A DNA stretch of 63,742 nucleotides from CALWZE01 sp964645785 (lineage in GTDB: Bacteria; Bacillota; Clostridia; Oscillospirales; Ruminococcaceae): NCBI GenBank assembly GCA_964645785.1, contig CAZYAV010000007.1, forward strand, positions 1 through 63,742, read 5' to 3'. The position numbers were made by a program, and so were the translations under genes. Below are positions 1 to 8,733 of the stretch, in pieces. A model generated the notes under the pieces. The model was not told where the DNA came from. It was given only the letters and a program-made list of their open reading frames with translations, and ran no database searches. Numbering within the stretch: the first letter of the stretch is position 1; every line of letters begins with the position of its first letter.

Positions 1-14
1 GATTTTGTTGGCAT
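1..14 (-). CDS. start of a phage gene cut by the window edge (terminase small subunit?)
   Basis: Only five codons are visible, reading M-P-T-K-I from the ATG at 14-12. A near-perfect ribosome site (AAAGGAGGTGA) lies just upstream at about 19-29, so this is a real start. In Firmicute phages the gene after the HNH nuclease is usually the small terminase subunit. The identity is inferred from position only. Confidence 0.4.
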
Positions 15-115
15 CCGAGTTCACCTCCTTTAATTACCCTTTTGATTTCGCCTTTTTTACACACGTGAACCCGGGCCGTTGCCCGACCGAAAAGGTCCCG
101 GAGATTTTCATTCCC

Positions 116-463
116 CTACCGGTCGCCGAGGTCGTGGTGGATCTTGGTGTGGCAGGACTGACAGAGACTCATGAGGTTGTCTCTTGCGTGAGTGCCGCCT
201 TTGGAAACGGGCAGAATGTGGTGAACTTCCTGTACCGGGGTCAGCCGACCTTCCTTGAGACACATCTCACAGAGGGGATGCTCTGCCGCATAGCGGTCAC
301 GGATGCGTTTCCACGCTCTGCCGTACTTGCGATTGACATCGGTACTGCGCTCGTATTTGTCGTACTTGCGGAGTTCTTCCACACGGTGCTGTTCACAAAA
401 CTGTCCTTCACAGAGGTTGGGGCAGCCGGGGTGAGAGCATGAGCGCATTGGTTTTCTTGGCAT
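116..463 (-). CDS. phage HNH endonuclease
   Basis: A 115-residue HNH-family DNase of the kind encoded beside phage terminase genes, where it helps the packaging machine cut DNA. An N-terminal zinc-finger-like cluster (CSHPGCPNLC...C..H) comes first. The HNH core follows, with CEMC, the HH of EVHHILP, an Asn in DNLMSLC, and CQSCHTKIH. The start is the ATG at 463, preceded by AGGAGGTGAAG; a longer frame to 574 lacks such a site. It follows the ArpU-like regulator and precedes the gene at the left edge, so it opens the late/packaging module. Confidence 0.85.
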   Translation of the reverse strand: MPRKPMRSCSHPGCPNLCEGQFCEQHRVEELRKYDKYERSTDVNRKYGRAWKRIRDRYAAEHPLCEMCLKEGRLTPVQEVHHILPVSKGGTHARDNLMSLCQSCHTKIHHDLGDR

Positions 464-605
464 CTCTTCACCTCCTTCGGGCATGAGAAAAGCCCTCGAA
501 GGATTGCTCCCTCGAAGGCTCGTCTCTTTATATTCTTTGCTGATTATATCATACCATAATGTGGCGGTGGACATCTACGGACAAAGCAGGACATTTCGGG
601 CGCAT

Positions 606-1031
606 TTATATTACGATGGGATTTTCGGGGACTTTTACCTTGAGGAGAGCCTCGCCGTGCCAGCGGCGAATGGTTCTCGCATCGGCATTCAGTTCGTTTC
701 CTATCTGCTCCCATGTACAGTTGTGAATGTAGCGGTAACGGAGAACGAGCCGCTCATCCGTATTCTGTACGGCTTCAATGACCGTCCGTATCTGCTTTTT
801 CAGACAGACAAGGGTGTCGATTTCCTTGTTGATGGTATCCTCCAAGTCCATGATTTTCTCAAGGCTCCGTACAAAGGGGGCTTCCGTACTGCGGGAAGTC
901 TGCACCTTTTCGCCCCAGGACGGAGAGGATATGCTGCTTGCCATTTCACGAAGCATGGTGACTTCTTCGATATTGGAGTTTATACGCTGATCGAGGCGGT
1001 AAGCCTGACTCAAATATTCCTTTGCTGTCAT
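606..1031 (-). CDS. ArpU/RinA-like phage late transcription regulator (DUF1492 type)
   Basis: A 141-residue protein with a helical N-terminal half and a sigma-region-4-like helix-turn-helix near the C-terminus (DERLVLRYRYIHNCTWEQIG, then ADARTIRRWHGEAL). Such proteins sit at the junction of the early and late genes of Firmicute phages and activate the packaging/structural operon. The start ATG overlaps the upstream stop codon (ATGA) and has a GGAGGTGG site, so it is translationally coupled. The position directly before the HNH/terminase genes fits. The family is recognised from pattern, not from a search. Confidence 0.7.
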   Translation of the reverse strand: MTAKEYLSQAYRLDQRINSNIEEVTMLREMASSISSPSWGEKVQTSRSTEAPFVRSLEKIMDLEDTINKEIDTLVCLKKQIRTVIEAVQNTDERLVLRYRYIHNCTWEQIGNELNADARTIRRWHGEALLKVKVPENPIVI

Positions 1032-1246
1032 GCCGCCACCTCCATTTGCAGTTTTCGCATCAGAAGCTCTCCGTCAACCGAAGTCAATGCGCTGTACCAC
1101 GAGGAACGGAAGAAACTCTCACAATCATTCCTCATCTGCCTTGCTTCGGCATCCCTCGGATATTTCTTCAGTTTTTTCAGGGCTTTCAAATAGTCCTTCG
1201 CCGCTTGGATCACTATGGCATTCGCCAGTTCTTCAAAAGGGTTCAT
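1028..1246 (-). CDS. small phage protein of unknown function
   Basis: A 72-residue, predominantly helical, charged protein with no motif I recognise. It has a good ribosome site (GGAGGTACAGAAT before the ATG at 1246) and its stop overlaps the start of the ArpU-like gene by four bases, so it is very probably translated. It lies 56 bp after the SNF2 helicase gene. Short proteins of this kind are common between the helicase and late-regulator genes of clostridial prophages. Confidence 0.6.
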   Translation of the reverse strand: MNPFEELANAIVIQAAKDYLKALKKLKKYPRDAEARQMRNDCESFFRSSWYSALTSVDGELLMRKLQMEVAA

Positions 1247-1302
1247 ATTCTGTACCTCCGATTCTTTATTTCACTCGGATCGGCACGGATTTTCATAGAT
1301 TG

Positions 1303-2664
1303 TCACAGATTGGCTTTGACCGCCGCTATCAATGCGGACTGCGTTTTGTCCTTCCGCTGAAGGGCTTTCAAAATGTCCTCATCAATGGTGCCGGCGGTGA
1401 TGATGTGCATGACCACCACGATATCGGAGGTTTGACCCTGCCGCCACAGCCGTGCGTTTGTCTGACTGTAAAGTTCAAGGCTCCACGTCATACCGAACCA
1501 CACGATGGTACTGCCGCCGCTTTGAAGGTTCAGCCCGTGTCCTGCGGATGCCGGATGGATAAGGGCAACGGGAAGCTCGCCGCTGTTCCATCTGCGGATA
1601 CTTTCGGAACTGTCCATCCTCGAAAACGGGATATGGAGTTCGTGCAGCCGTTTTTCGATGCGGTCACAGTCGGACTGATACCAGTACGCCACCAGAAGAG
1701 GTTTTCCGTTGGCGGCTTCGATGATGTCCTCCAAAGCGTCCAGTTTGCGGTCGTGGATGAGATGGCACTCGCCGAACTCGTCATAAACCGCACCGTTTGC
1801 CATCTGCGTCAGCTTTCCGCAGAGGACGGCGGCATTGGCGGCAGTGATCTCCTTGTCCTTGCCGAGCTTCATCACATACTCGGATTTGAAATCCTCATAG
1901 GTCCGGGTTTCCGCATCGCTCATAACGGCGGGATACGCTGTGCTGACCAGTTCCGGCATTTTGAGATGGTCGGTGGACTTCATCGAAATGGTGATGTCGG
2001 AGATTGCATCATATATGGCTTGTTCGGCGAACGGCAGCGGCTTATAGGAATACACGATCTGACCGTTGCGCTTGTCAGGGGTGAAGTAGTTGAGACGGTA
2101 GTTGGAGATGAACCGTCCGAGGCGTTTGCCCATATCCAGAACCCTGAACTCTGCCCACAAGTCCATCAGACCGTTTCCGGCGGGAGTGCCGGTCAGACCC
2201 ACGATGCGTTTTACAAGAGGTCTGACTTTCAGCAGGCTCTTGAACCGCTTTGCCTTGCCGTTCTTGAAGGAGGAAAGCTCATCGATCACCACCATATCGA
2301 AGTCGAACGGAATGCCACTTTCCTCGATGAGCCATGAGATGTTCTCGCGGTTGATGATGTAGATGTGGGCTTTCTTTTCGAGAGCTGCTTTGCGTTCCGC
2401 TTCGGTGCCGACAGCCACGGAGCAGATGAGGTGTCGGAGATGATCCCACTTATCGACCTCGGCAGTCCATGTGTCCCGTGCCACTCGCAGCGGAGCAATG
2501 ACGAGAACCTTCCGTACATCGAAGTTGTCGAAAAGGAGGTCGTTGATGGCGGTCAGCGTGATGCTTGTCTTACCCAAGCCCATATCCAGCAGGACGGCGG
2601 CGATGGGGTTCTCCTTGATGAAGTTGATGGCATATTTCTGATAATCATGCGGTTCGTATATCAT
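1303..2664 (-). CDS. phage SNF2-family DEAD/DEAH-box helicase
   Basis: A 453-residue superfamily 2 ATPase of the SNF2 type. Visible motifs are Walker A MGLGKT (residues 28-33), motif II DELS (128-131) in place of DEAH, motif III GLTGTP, motif V GHGLNLQSG and motif VI QTNARLWRQGQ. It likely acts as a DNA translocase in phage replication or recombination. It overlaps the upstream VRR-NUC gene by 20 bp. The helicase/VRR-NUC pair is a standard cassette of Firmicute phages, and the two may work together on branched DNA. Confidence 0.88.
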   Translation of the reverse strand: MIYEPHDYQKYAINFIKENPIAAVLLDMGLGKTSITLTAINDLLFDNFDVRKVLVIAPLRVARDTWTAEVDKWDHLRHLICSVAVGTEAERKAALEKKAHIYIINRENISWLIEESGIPFDFDMVVIDELSSFKNGKAKRFKSLLKVRPLVKRIVGLTGTPAGNGLMDLWAEFRVLDMGKRLGRFISNYRLNYFTPDKRNGQIVYSYKPLPFAEQAIYDAISDITISMKSTDHLKMPELVSTAYPAVMSDAETRTYEDFKSEYVMKLGKDKEITAANAAVLCGKLTQMANGAVYDEFGECHLIHDRKLDALEDIIEAANGKPLLVAYWYQSDCDRIEKRLHELHIPFSRMDSSESIRRWNSGELPVALIHPASAGHGLNLQSGGSTIVWFGMTWSLELYSQTNARLWRQGQTSDIVVVMHIITAGTIDEDILKALQRKDKTQSALIAAVKANL

Positions 2665-2929
2665 CGAGAATCCTTCCGATCTGGTTCATATCGTCAAGGA
2701 CATACACCTTGAAGCCGAGATGCCGAAGCAAGCCATGCCTTGACACCTGCAAAGGGCGGGGCTTTTTGCCCGGAGCCTTAACTTCCACAAATGCCATCAG
2801 CCCATGAGGGAGAAGCACGATGCGGTCGGGCATTCCGTCAAAACCGGGACTGACAAACTTGGGAGCGATGCCTCCCATATTTTTCACGGCTTTGACCAGA
2901 CTCTGTTCTATCTGTTTTTCGCTTTTCAT
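2645..2929 (-). CDS. phage VRR-NUC domain nuclease
   Basis: A 94-residue stand-alone VRR-NUC nuclease (PD-(D/E)xK fold). The core is GMPDRIVLLPHG followed by FVEVKAPGKKPRPLQ, giving the catalytic D and ExK. Family members resolve branched or Holliday-like DNA. GAAAGGACA precedes the ATG at 2929. The gene overlaps the SNF2 helicase it normally accompanies. About 140 bp of AT-rich DNA without a gene separates it from the primase-helicase gene upstream. Confidence 0.88.
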   Translation of the reverse strand: MKSEKQIEQSLVKAVKNMGGIAPKFVSPGFDGMPDRIVLLPHGLMAFVEVKAPGKKPRPLQVSRHGLLRHLGFKVYVLDDMNQIGRILDDIRTA

Positions 2930-3072
2930 ATTTGTCCTTTCTGGAACAACGGAACGAGCGGAACAACCGTTTCCTTATATTCCTATACGTGCGTATATGT
3001 GGGTCTTTATCTCTTTATCGCCGAACAAATATAAGGGAAAAAGTTGTTCCTGTTCCGCATCTTGTTCCGCAG

Positions 3073-5400
3073 TTAGCCTTTTTCGTAAATTCGCTGCTTA
3101 CCGTAGAGGGGCAGTCGTTTGGCGGCGGCACCGCGTTTCCAACCGGGAATCTGCGTCATAAGGGCAGCGATGACATAGCTGTCGGCAGACTTCAGTTCGG
3201 AGAGGTTCTTGCCGAAGCACTCGCACCATATTTCCGCATTGGATACGGTCGTGCGTTCCGTGGTGCCTTTGACAGCGGTCGGATCGCCGGAGAGAAAACT
3301 GCGGCGGGCATACACATCCATGCTCTCCCAGCCTTCGGGAAGAAGCGTGTTCAGATATTCCTCGACCATACCGACACGCTCATCGACCTCCATAGCGTTC
3401 CACTGCGCCTTTTCGGATTCGGCGAGGATATCGCCTTCGAGATACAGCTTTTCGCCGGACTCCCAGATGGTTTTCGCTTCAGCCCAGAACTGGTCACGGT
3501 CTGCCTGCGTAAAGTGCCAGCTCTGCTTCTGTGTTTTCTGATGAACCTTGATGATCCAGAAGCGGCGGTTGCCCGTGATGTCACGGAGGTAGCCGCGTTC
3601 ACCGTTGACCGTGCCGATGATGATGCACTGGCGGGGGTGGCTTTCGACCACTCTGCCGTAGCTCGGACGGTATTTGTCATCAGAGGTGGAGAGGAAAGAT
3701 TTCACCTTTTCAATGTCGGCTTTTTTCATTCCGGCAAGCTCTCCTATCTCGACCACCCAGAAGCCCTGCAGCTTTTCCGCTCCGGCTTTATCATCCATAT
3801 CCGTAAGGGAAAGGGATTCAGAGTAGTATTCGGGCGTGACGAGGTCTTTTACGATGGAGCTTTTGCCGATGCCCTGTTCGCCGTCAAGGACGGGAACGCA
3901 GTCGAACTTGATGCCGGGACACAGTACCCTCGCAACAGCGGCGGCGAAGGTTTTTCTCGTGACGGTACGGACATACTCCGTATCGTCAGCCTGCAGATAT
4001 TTGATGAACAGTTCCTCGACACGCTTCACACCGTCCCACTTGGGGAGTCCGTTGAGGTAATCCCTCACAGGATGGAAGTGGCGGTCATCTGCCACCTTGG
4101 TAAAGGAAACATCGTAGTTTCGTGTGGTGAACTCGCCGTAACGGATATCCACGAGCGATTTAAGCTGTGCGGTGTCGGCATCCCGCCAGAAAGCATTACC
4201 TTCCGGGCGTTCCCACGGCATTTCACCTGTGACTTGGATGCGATTCGCCATATCGTTGAAAGCGAAGCCTTGCAAGTCGGGATCGTTTTCAAGAATGAGG
4301 TTCAAGTTCCACACGCTGTTTTCCAATGCCCCGGAGCGGGGTACGAAGCGAAGCCGCTTATGCCAGTCAACATCATCGGAGAAATCCTCTCCGGCTTGAG
4401 CGATACGCTCGGCAGCAAGATTCTCTTTGACCATATCGTCCGAGAGAGCAAGTTCGATCATCTGCTTGAAGGACTTCTTCTCGTCATCATCGCCGAAGCG
4501 GTGGATGCGGACGAGGTCGAAAGCGTTCAGCAGTTTGCCGCAGGCGGGGTCCGTGGCGTGGTGGCTGTATGCGAACTTGTCATCATAGACCACGACACCG
4601 GCAGATGAGTCGGCGGTGATATAGTCGTAACGCCCCTCCATTGCGGAAGGCTCATATACATCGGCGAGGTATGTTTCGATAACGGCGGTGATGCCGTAGG
4701 CACGGCAGAATGCGCCCACCACACCGGGCTTGGTGAGAGGGTCTTCCTGTTTTTTGCCGCTTGCCTCACGGACGGAACTTTCACGGGAGGAGGTCGGAAG
4801 CAGGGAGCAGTCCTTCCAGTTCGGATGCGCCGTGAGATATACATCGGGATCGAGCCATTCGCCCTCGGCGGTCTTGCTGATGAATTCACCGTTTGCCGGA
4901 GTTGTCGGCCAATACATGAGCTGGCTCGGCTTGTAGGAGCATTCGTCAAACTGGTCGATGCCCCAATCGGAAGCGAAGTATCTGGCGATAGCCACATACT
5001 CGTCCGGGGTTATGTCCCTCGTCAGCGGCACGATGATGCGGCAGCGAGGCTGTTCGGGTGTATGTCCGTGGGTGGTATAGAGACAGGATGAGTACCGGCA
5101 CTCCGAGGCGAAACGGTCGATAAAACCAATCTCGGCATGGTCTGCGTCCATCGTCAGCATGGAACGGCAAGCCACGGTCTCACGCTTACGGCGGTTACCT
5201 TTGAGATTGCCACCGACAAAGCCACCTTTGTCCTTGGCACGGTCACGGTCATCCTTCTTGAGTTTCGGATATTCCTCCACGGATTCGGTCGTGCGGATGG
5301 TGGTTTTCAGCCTTTCGCACAAGTCTTCCCATGTGGTGGTTTTATTCGCCCAGGTCTTTGCGTAGCAGCTATTGCCGTAGGCGATTGGCAGGTCACGCAT
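3073..5400 (-). CDS. phage primase-helicase, virulence-associated protein E (VapE) family
   Basis: A 775-residue replication protein. The N-terminal part looks like an archaeo-eukaryotic primase or prim-pol domain: DxD in MLTMDAD (residues 81-87), then TTHGHT and a basic PRCRIIVPL strand. The C-terminal part is the VapE/D5-like superfamily 3 ATPase with Walker A GEQGIGKS (507-514), a Walker-B-like FWVVEIGEL and downstream TGNRRFW. It likely primes and unwinds phage DNA. It overlaps the DUF4406 gene by 8 bp within the replication operon. Confidence 0.85.
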   Translation of the reverse strand: MRDLPIAYGNSCYAKTWANKTTTWEDLCERLKTTIRTTESVEEYPKLKKDDRDRAKDKGGFVGGNLKGNRRKRETVACRSMLTMDADHAEIGFIDRFASECRYSSCLYTTHGHTPEQPRCRIIVPLTRDITPDEYVAIARYFASDWGIDQFDECSYKPSQLMYWPTTPANGEFISKTAEGEWLDPDVYLTAHPNWKDCSLLPTSSRESSVREASGKKQEDPLTKPGVVGAFCRAYGITAVIETYLADVYEPSAMEGRYDYITADSSAGVVVYDDKFAYSHHATDPACGKLLNAFDLVRIHRFGDDDEKKSFKQMIELALSDDMVKENLAAERIAQAGEDFSDDVDWHKRLRFVPRSGALENSVWNLNLILENDPDLQGFAFNDMANRIQVTGEMPWERPEGNAFWRDADTAQLKSLVDIRYGEFTTRNYDVSFTKVADDRHFHPVRDYLNGLPKWDGVKRVEELFIKYLQADDTEYVRTVTRKTFAAAVARVLCPGIKFDCVPVLDGEQGIGKSSIVKDLVTPEYYSESLSLTDMDDKAGAEKLQGFWVVEIGELAGMKKADIEKVKSFLSTSDDKYRPSYGRVVESHPRQCIIIGTVNGERGYLRDITGNRRFWIIKVHQKTQKQSWHFTQADRDQFWAEAKTIWESGEKLYLEGDILAESEKAQWNAMEVDERVGMVEEYLNTLLPEGWESMDVYARRSFLSGDPTAVKGTTERTTVSNAEIWCECFGKNLSELKSADSYVIAALMTQIPGWKRGAAAKRLPLYGKQRIYEKG

Positions 5401-5824
5401 TTTTGGTTACCTCCTTAAGGTCGGAATTAAAATATCGGATGGCATAGTTCTTACGCTTGGCTCGGTCAATTTCGGCAGCCATGCCGCTTGAAATCAGATC
5501 TCCGAAGACCCATAATTCGGCGCACTTGCTCATCAGCACATTTCCGAAGAACATGGCAAGCTCACGCTCTTTCGGATTGCTGTCATCCATGAACTGCGGA
5601 AACAGCAGATGCGGAGCGATGGGGAGATAGCCGCTGTCCACGGCGAATCTGCTGTATCTCTGCGCCGCCTTGACGTTCGTCTCAATATCTCCGGCATAGG
5701 GTGAGCAGATATATACCACGGGTCTGAATGCGAAGAACGCTTTTTCCTCTTTTGCAATGTTTGTCATTGCCTCATATGCGGTGGGGTCGTAATAACCCTC
5801 CGCATTGAACTTGTTTATTCCCAT
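5393..5824 (-). CDS. DUF4406-like phage protein (nucleotide/deoxyribosyltransferase-like fold)
   Basis: A 143-residue protein whose core (VVYICSPYAGDIETNVKAAQ, later SGMAAEIDRAK) resembles DUF4406 and nucleoside deoxyribosyltransferase-like Rossmann folds. The substrate is unknown; a nucleotide-related role in phage DNA synthesis is plausible from the fold and the neighbours. I place the start at the ATG at 5824 because GAGGTAAATCCT precedes it. The frame extends to 5944, but that extension lies inside the polymerase gene and has no ribosome site. Confidence 0.7.
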   Translation of the reverse strand: MGINKFNAEGYYDPTAYEAMTNIAKEEKAFFAFRPVVYICSPYAGDIETNVKAAQRYSRFAVDSGYLPIAPHLLFPQFMDDSNPKERELAMFFGNVLMSKCAELWVFGDLISSGMAAEIDRAKRKNYAIRYFNSDLKEVTKNA

Positions 5825-5834
5825 AGGATTTACC

Positions 5835-7775
5835 TCAATCTTTCTTATAAAATTCCGTGATATACCCGTCTGCCCGGAGGAGCAGTCCCTTTGCCCACGG
5901 CGGCGTTCTGCCCATCTGCTCACAGATAGTGTCAAGGGATACACGGGGGTCGGCTTCGATCACCAGTTCATCGTGGATATGCATCGTGACCGAACAGCAG
6001 CGAAGGGTCTTCATGGCGTAGCAAAGGATGTCCCTCGCCGTTGCCTGAACGACGTTCTCCACGAACTTGGGACCATAGCTGTCGAGCCGTTCCCATTTTT
6101 TTGTGCCGCCGACACCTTCATAGGTAATGCAGGAGCCGCCGAACCTGTTTTCATCGATTTTCGGTTTGACATAGTTGAGCATTCTGCCGGACGGAAGGAG
6201 TATGGAGAGCATTCCGCTGCGGCAGAGGAAACGAATGCCGTGGGTTTCTGTCGTGGCCTTATCCCGGACAGCGGTCAGCACGGCACGGTCAACGTCCCAC
6301 CAGAACTTGACGATGTTGGGGTTTGCCGCCCTCCAAGCCTGAACAAGCGGCTGAAGCTCCTCTTCGGTCAAGCCCATCTCTAATGCTCCCATTGCCTTCA
6401 AAGCACCCACGGAGCCGCCGTAGCCGAGAGCCAGTTCAGCGATTTTGCCTTTCTGACGGAGGTGTCCGTTGACACCGTGCTTTTCGACCGGCACTCGAAA
6501 CATCTGCGATGCTGAAGCGCAGTAGATGTCCTTGCCTTCGGCGAAGACCTCCTGCCGCCACGACTCTCCGGCGAACCATGCGATGACCCTCGCTTCGATT
6601 GCGGAGAAGTCAGCCACATAGAACATTGCTCCCTCGCGGGGGATGAAGGCGGTGCGGATGAGCTGCGACAGCGTGTCCGGCACATCCTCATAAAGCTTCT
6701 TCACGGCTTCAAAATCACCGCTGCGGACAAGCCCTCTCGCTTCGGCAAGGTCGGACAGATGGTTCTGGGGCAGATTTTGCATTTGAATGAGCCTGCCTGC
6801 CCATCTCCCGGTGCAGTTGGCACCGTAAAACTGAAACATGCCTCTGGCTCTGCCGTCCGAACACACAGCGTTCTGCATCGCCTGATACTTTTTCACCGAG
6901 GACTTGGCAAGCTGCTGACGGAGAACAAGGGCATCGGCGAGTTCCGGCGGCGCGGTCTTCAGCATTTCATTGACCGCCTTTTTGCCGAGGGTATCCGTTT
7001 CCAGTCCGTTGTCGGCAAGCCACGACCGCATCTGTGTTACCGAGTTGGGATTTTCCAATTCGGTGATGCGGCGCATATCGTCCATCAGTTCCTGTCTTGA
7101 AGCAGCGTCCATGCGGATGGCTGTATCTACGAGGGGGATATCCAGCCGGACTCCGCGATCATTGATTTCCTGATCAATGTGGTATTCATCCCACACGAAC
7201 TCCGGCACGGGGAACTTCGTGAGCTTCTGCTGTATGCCCATTTCAGTTTCAACATCTCGGCGGTTATAGGATTTGAAGAGTGACCACTTCTCCGGGGCAT
7301 CTTCCGGGCGGTTACGTGTTCTGCCGCCGTTGCTCTTGGTCGGAGTACACGGTGAGCAGAAATATTTGATTAGTTCCTTGCCCTCGGTCAGCTTCTGTTT
7401 GTCGAGGTTCAGCACCGCACCGACACCCTGTAGTGAAAGCGGCAGTCCCATATATGCCGCCCACACCATCGTGCATCGCCAGGAAGACGGGTCGAGGTAT
7501 TTGCCCGTGGGCAGCCCGAGATGTCGAGAGAGACACACTCGTTCAAAATTAGCATTGAAGGCGAACTTCAGCACATTTTCATCGGTCAGCGAGGCGGAAA
7601 TGTCTGCCGGTATTTTTTCGCCGAGAGCCAGATCGACCACATGGACTTTACCTCCATCCACGGCATAGCCGAAGAGAAGCACCTCAAAGTCCGGGTCTTC
7701 CGTGTATTTGTAAACACCGCACTTGTTTAAGTCGGTGCCGCTGTATGTTTCGATATCAATACTTATGGTTTTCAA
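5835..7775 (-). CDS. phage family-A DNA polymerase
   Basis: A 646-residue DNA polymerase. It has a 3'-5' exonuclease beginning at IDIET (D7, E9) and polymerase motif A DFSAIEAR (389-396). The O-helix is HLRQKGKIAELALGYGG (438-454) and motif C is HDE (601-603). It lacks the 5' nuclease domain of bacterial Pol I, as usual in phages. The only start with a ribosome site is a TTG codon at 7775 behind GAGGTGA, which may lower expression. It is distinct from the chromosomal polA at 51,862. Confidence 0.92.
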   Translation of the reverse strand: MKTISIDIETYSGTDLNKCGVYKYTEDPDFEVLLFGYAVDGGKVHVVDLALGEKIPADISASLTDENVLKFAFNANFERVCLSRHLGLPTGKYLDPSSWRCTMVWAAYMGLPLSLQGVGAVLNLDKQKLTEGKELIKYFCSPCTPTKSNGGRTRNRPEDAPEKWSLFKSYNRRDVETEMGIQQKLTKFPVPEFVWDEYHIDQEINDRGVRLDIPLVDTAIRMDAASRQELMDDMRRITELENPNSVTQMRSWLADNGLETDTLGKKAVNEMLKTAPPELADALVLRQQLAKSSVKKYQAMQNAVCSDGRARGMFQFYGANCTGRWAGRLIQMQNLPQNHLSDLAEARGLVRSGDFEAVKKLYEDVPDTLSQLIRTAFIPREGAMFYVADFSAIEARVIAWFAGESWRQEVFAEGKDIYCASASQMFRVPVEKHGVNGHLRQKGKIAELALGYGGSVGALKAMGALEMGLTEEELQPLVQAWRAANPNIVKFWWDVDRAVLTAVRDKATTETHGIRFLCRSGMLSILLPSGRMLNYVKPKIDENRFGGSCITYEGVGGTKKWERLDSYGPKFVENVVQATARDILCYAMKTLRCCSVTMHIHDELVIEADPRVSLDTICEQMGRTPPWAKGLLLRADGYITEFYKKD

Positions 7776-7885
7776 AAGTTGTCACCTCACATAGCCGTAA
7801 AGGGCGGCAGGTCGTCGTCGCAAACTCCGTATCATTCGTTTACGCACAAGTGCGAAAAGCTCACTCACTTCGTTGCTCCTCCTCT

Positions 7886-7914
7886 CCCCGAAAGGTCAAA
7901 TCGACCTTTCGGGG
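7886..7914. repeat. perfect 12-bp hairpin in the gap before the polymerase gene
   Basis: CCCCGAAAGGTC at 7886-7897 pairs perfectly with GACCTTTCGGGG at 7903-7914 around a five-base loop. No T-run follows on either strand, so it is not a classical terminator. It lies in the 169-bp untranslated stretch between the small membrane protein gene and the polymerase gene, inside one operon, and could be an mRNA processing or stability element. Confidence 0.6.
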
Positions 7915-7944
7915 GCCCAGTTGCCCACCGCCCACGGCGGTTGA

Positions 7945-8130
7945 TTACTTAAATTCCTTCATGCGCATCTCGTGGTATTCGAGGTCACGCTTTTCGCGCT
8001 CTTCCTCACGCTTCGCCCTGCGGCGATTGTCGAAGATGTCAGCGATGGAGTGAATCAGAAAGGTCGCTCCGAGAAGAGCGTAGATGGACAGGAGTCCGAT
8101 GCAGAGGATGGTGGTAATCATTTCGCTCAT
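7945..8130 (-). CDS. small single-pass membrane protein of the phage operon
   Basis: A 61-residue protein with one hydrophobic segment (about residues 5-28, ITTILCIGLLSIYALLGATF) followed by a strongly charged helix rich in Arg, Lys and Glu. The ribosome site TAAGGAGGG precedes the ATG at 8130, 14 bp after the stop of the DUF2815 gene. Function is unknown; it could tether a replication protein or other partner to the membrane. Confidence 0.6.
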   Translation of the reverse strand: MSEMITTILCIGLLSIYALLGATFLIHSIADIFDNRRRAKREEEREKRDLEYHEMRMKEFK

Positions 8131-8143
8131 GACTTAGCCCTCC

Positions 8144-8719
8144 TTACGCCAGAAAATCGTCATCGTCATCGGTGTCGAAGTCGGATTCAGCCGAAGCCTT
8201 ACCGCCGAGGGGTTCACCGTCACGAATCTTCTGAAGGTTGTTAAGACCGCAGGCAATGCCGCGATTTCCGTTGCTGTTGAAAGCATAGAAGTTGATGGAG
8301 GCTCTGCCGTACACGCCGGAATAGACCTCGCTGCGGACAAGGATGGGATTGCGGTCAGCGTCCACGATACCGGGAGCGGTCGTGGAGTTGGCATTCACGA
8401 AGTAGCACCCTGCGTAGGCGGGATCATCGGGGCGTTCGGTATCGCCGTCACGCAGAGGATTCTTGATAACGGAGAGAGCCGGGACGGACTTGCCGTTGCC
8501 CTTGAGCTTCGCCTCGCCCTCGTGATAGGCGGCTTCGATGGCAGCCTTAATCTTTTGTACGGTGACGGTATCGCTCTTGGGAATGATGAGGGAAACGCTG
8601 AACTTGGGTGCGCCACCGTTGATTGACTTGGCTTCCCAGACATTTGCGTAAGACCAGCGAGTGTCTTTGCCGGTGATGACCTTCATGGGGTTGTTGACTT
8701 TGGTGGTGTTGTTAGACAT
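8144..8719 (-). CDS. DUF2815 phage single-stranded-DNA-binding-like protein
   Basis: A 191-residue protein of the DUF2815 family, which sits with phage replication genes and is thought to be a gp2.5-like ssDNA-binding protein with an OB fold. Visible marks are the N-terminal VITGKDTRWSYANVWEAK, the central FSVSLIIPKSD, and a very acidic tail (DFDTDDDDDFLA). Such tails in SSBs recruit replication partners and shield the DNA-binding surface. AAAGGAG lies before the ATG. It sits 14 bp after the DUF2800 gene; the two families nearly always occur together. Confidence 0.85.
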   Translation of the reverse strand: MSNNTTKVNNPMKVITGKDTRWSYANVWEAKSINGGAPKFSVSLIIPKSDTVTVQKIKAAIEAAYHEGEAKLKGNGKSVPALSVIKNPLRDGDTERPDDPAYAGCYFVNANSTTAPGIVDADRNPILVRSEVYSGVYGRASINFYAFNSNGNRGIACGLNNLQKIRDGEPLGGKASAESDFDTDDDDDFLA

Positions 8720-8733
8720 AATCGTTTACTCCT

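Noticed and set aside
1030..2337. 435-codon plus-strand open frame
   Set aside because: It runs antisense through the SNF2 helicase gene, has no ribosome site and no recognisable protein pattern; the minus-strand gene is clear.
2932..4608. 558-codon plus-strand open frame
   Set aside because: It is a shadow of the VapE primase-helicase gene on the other strand.
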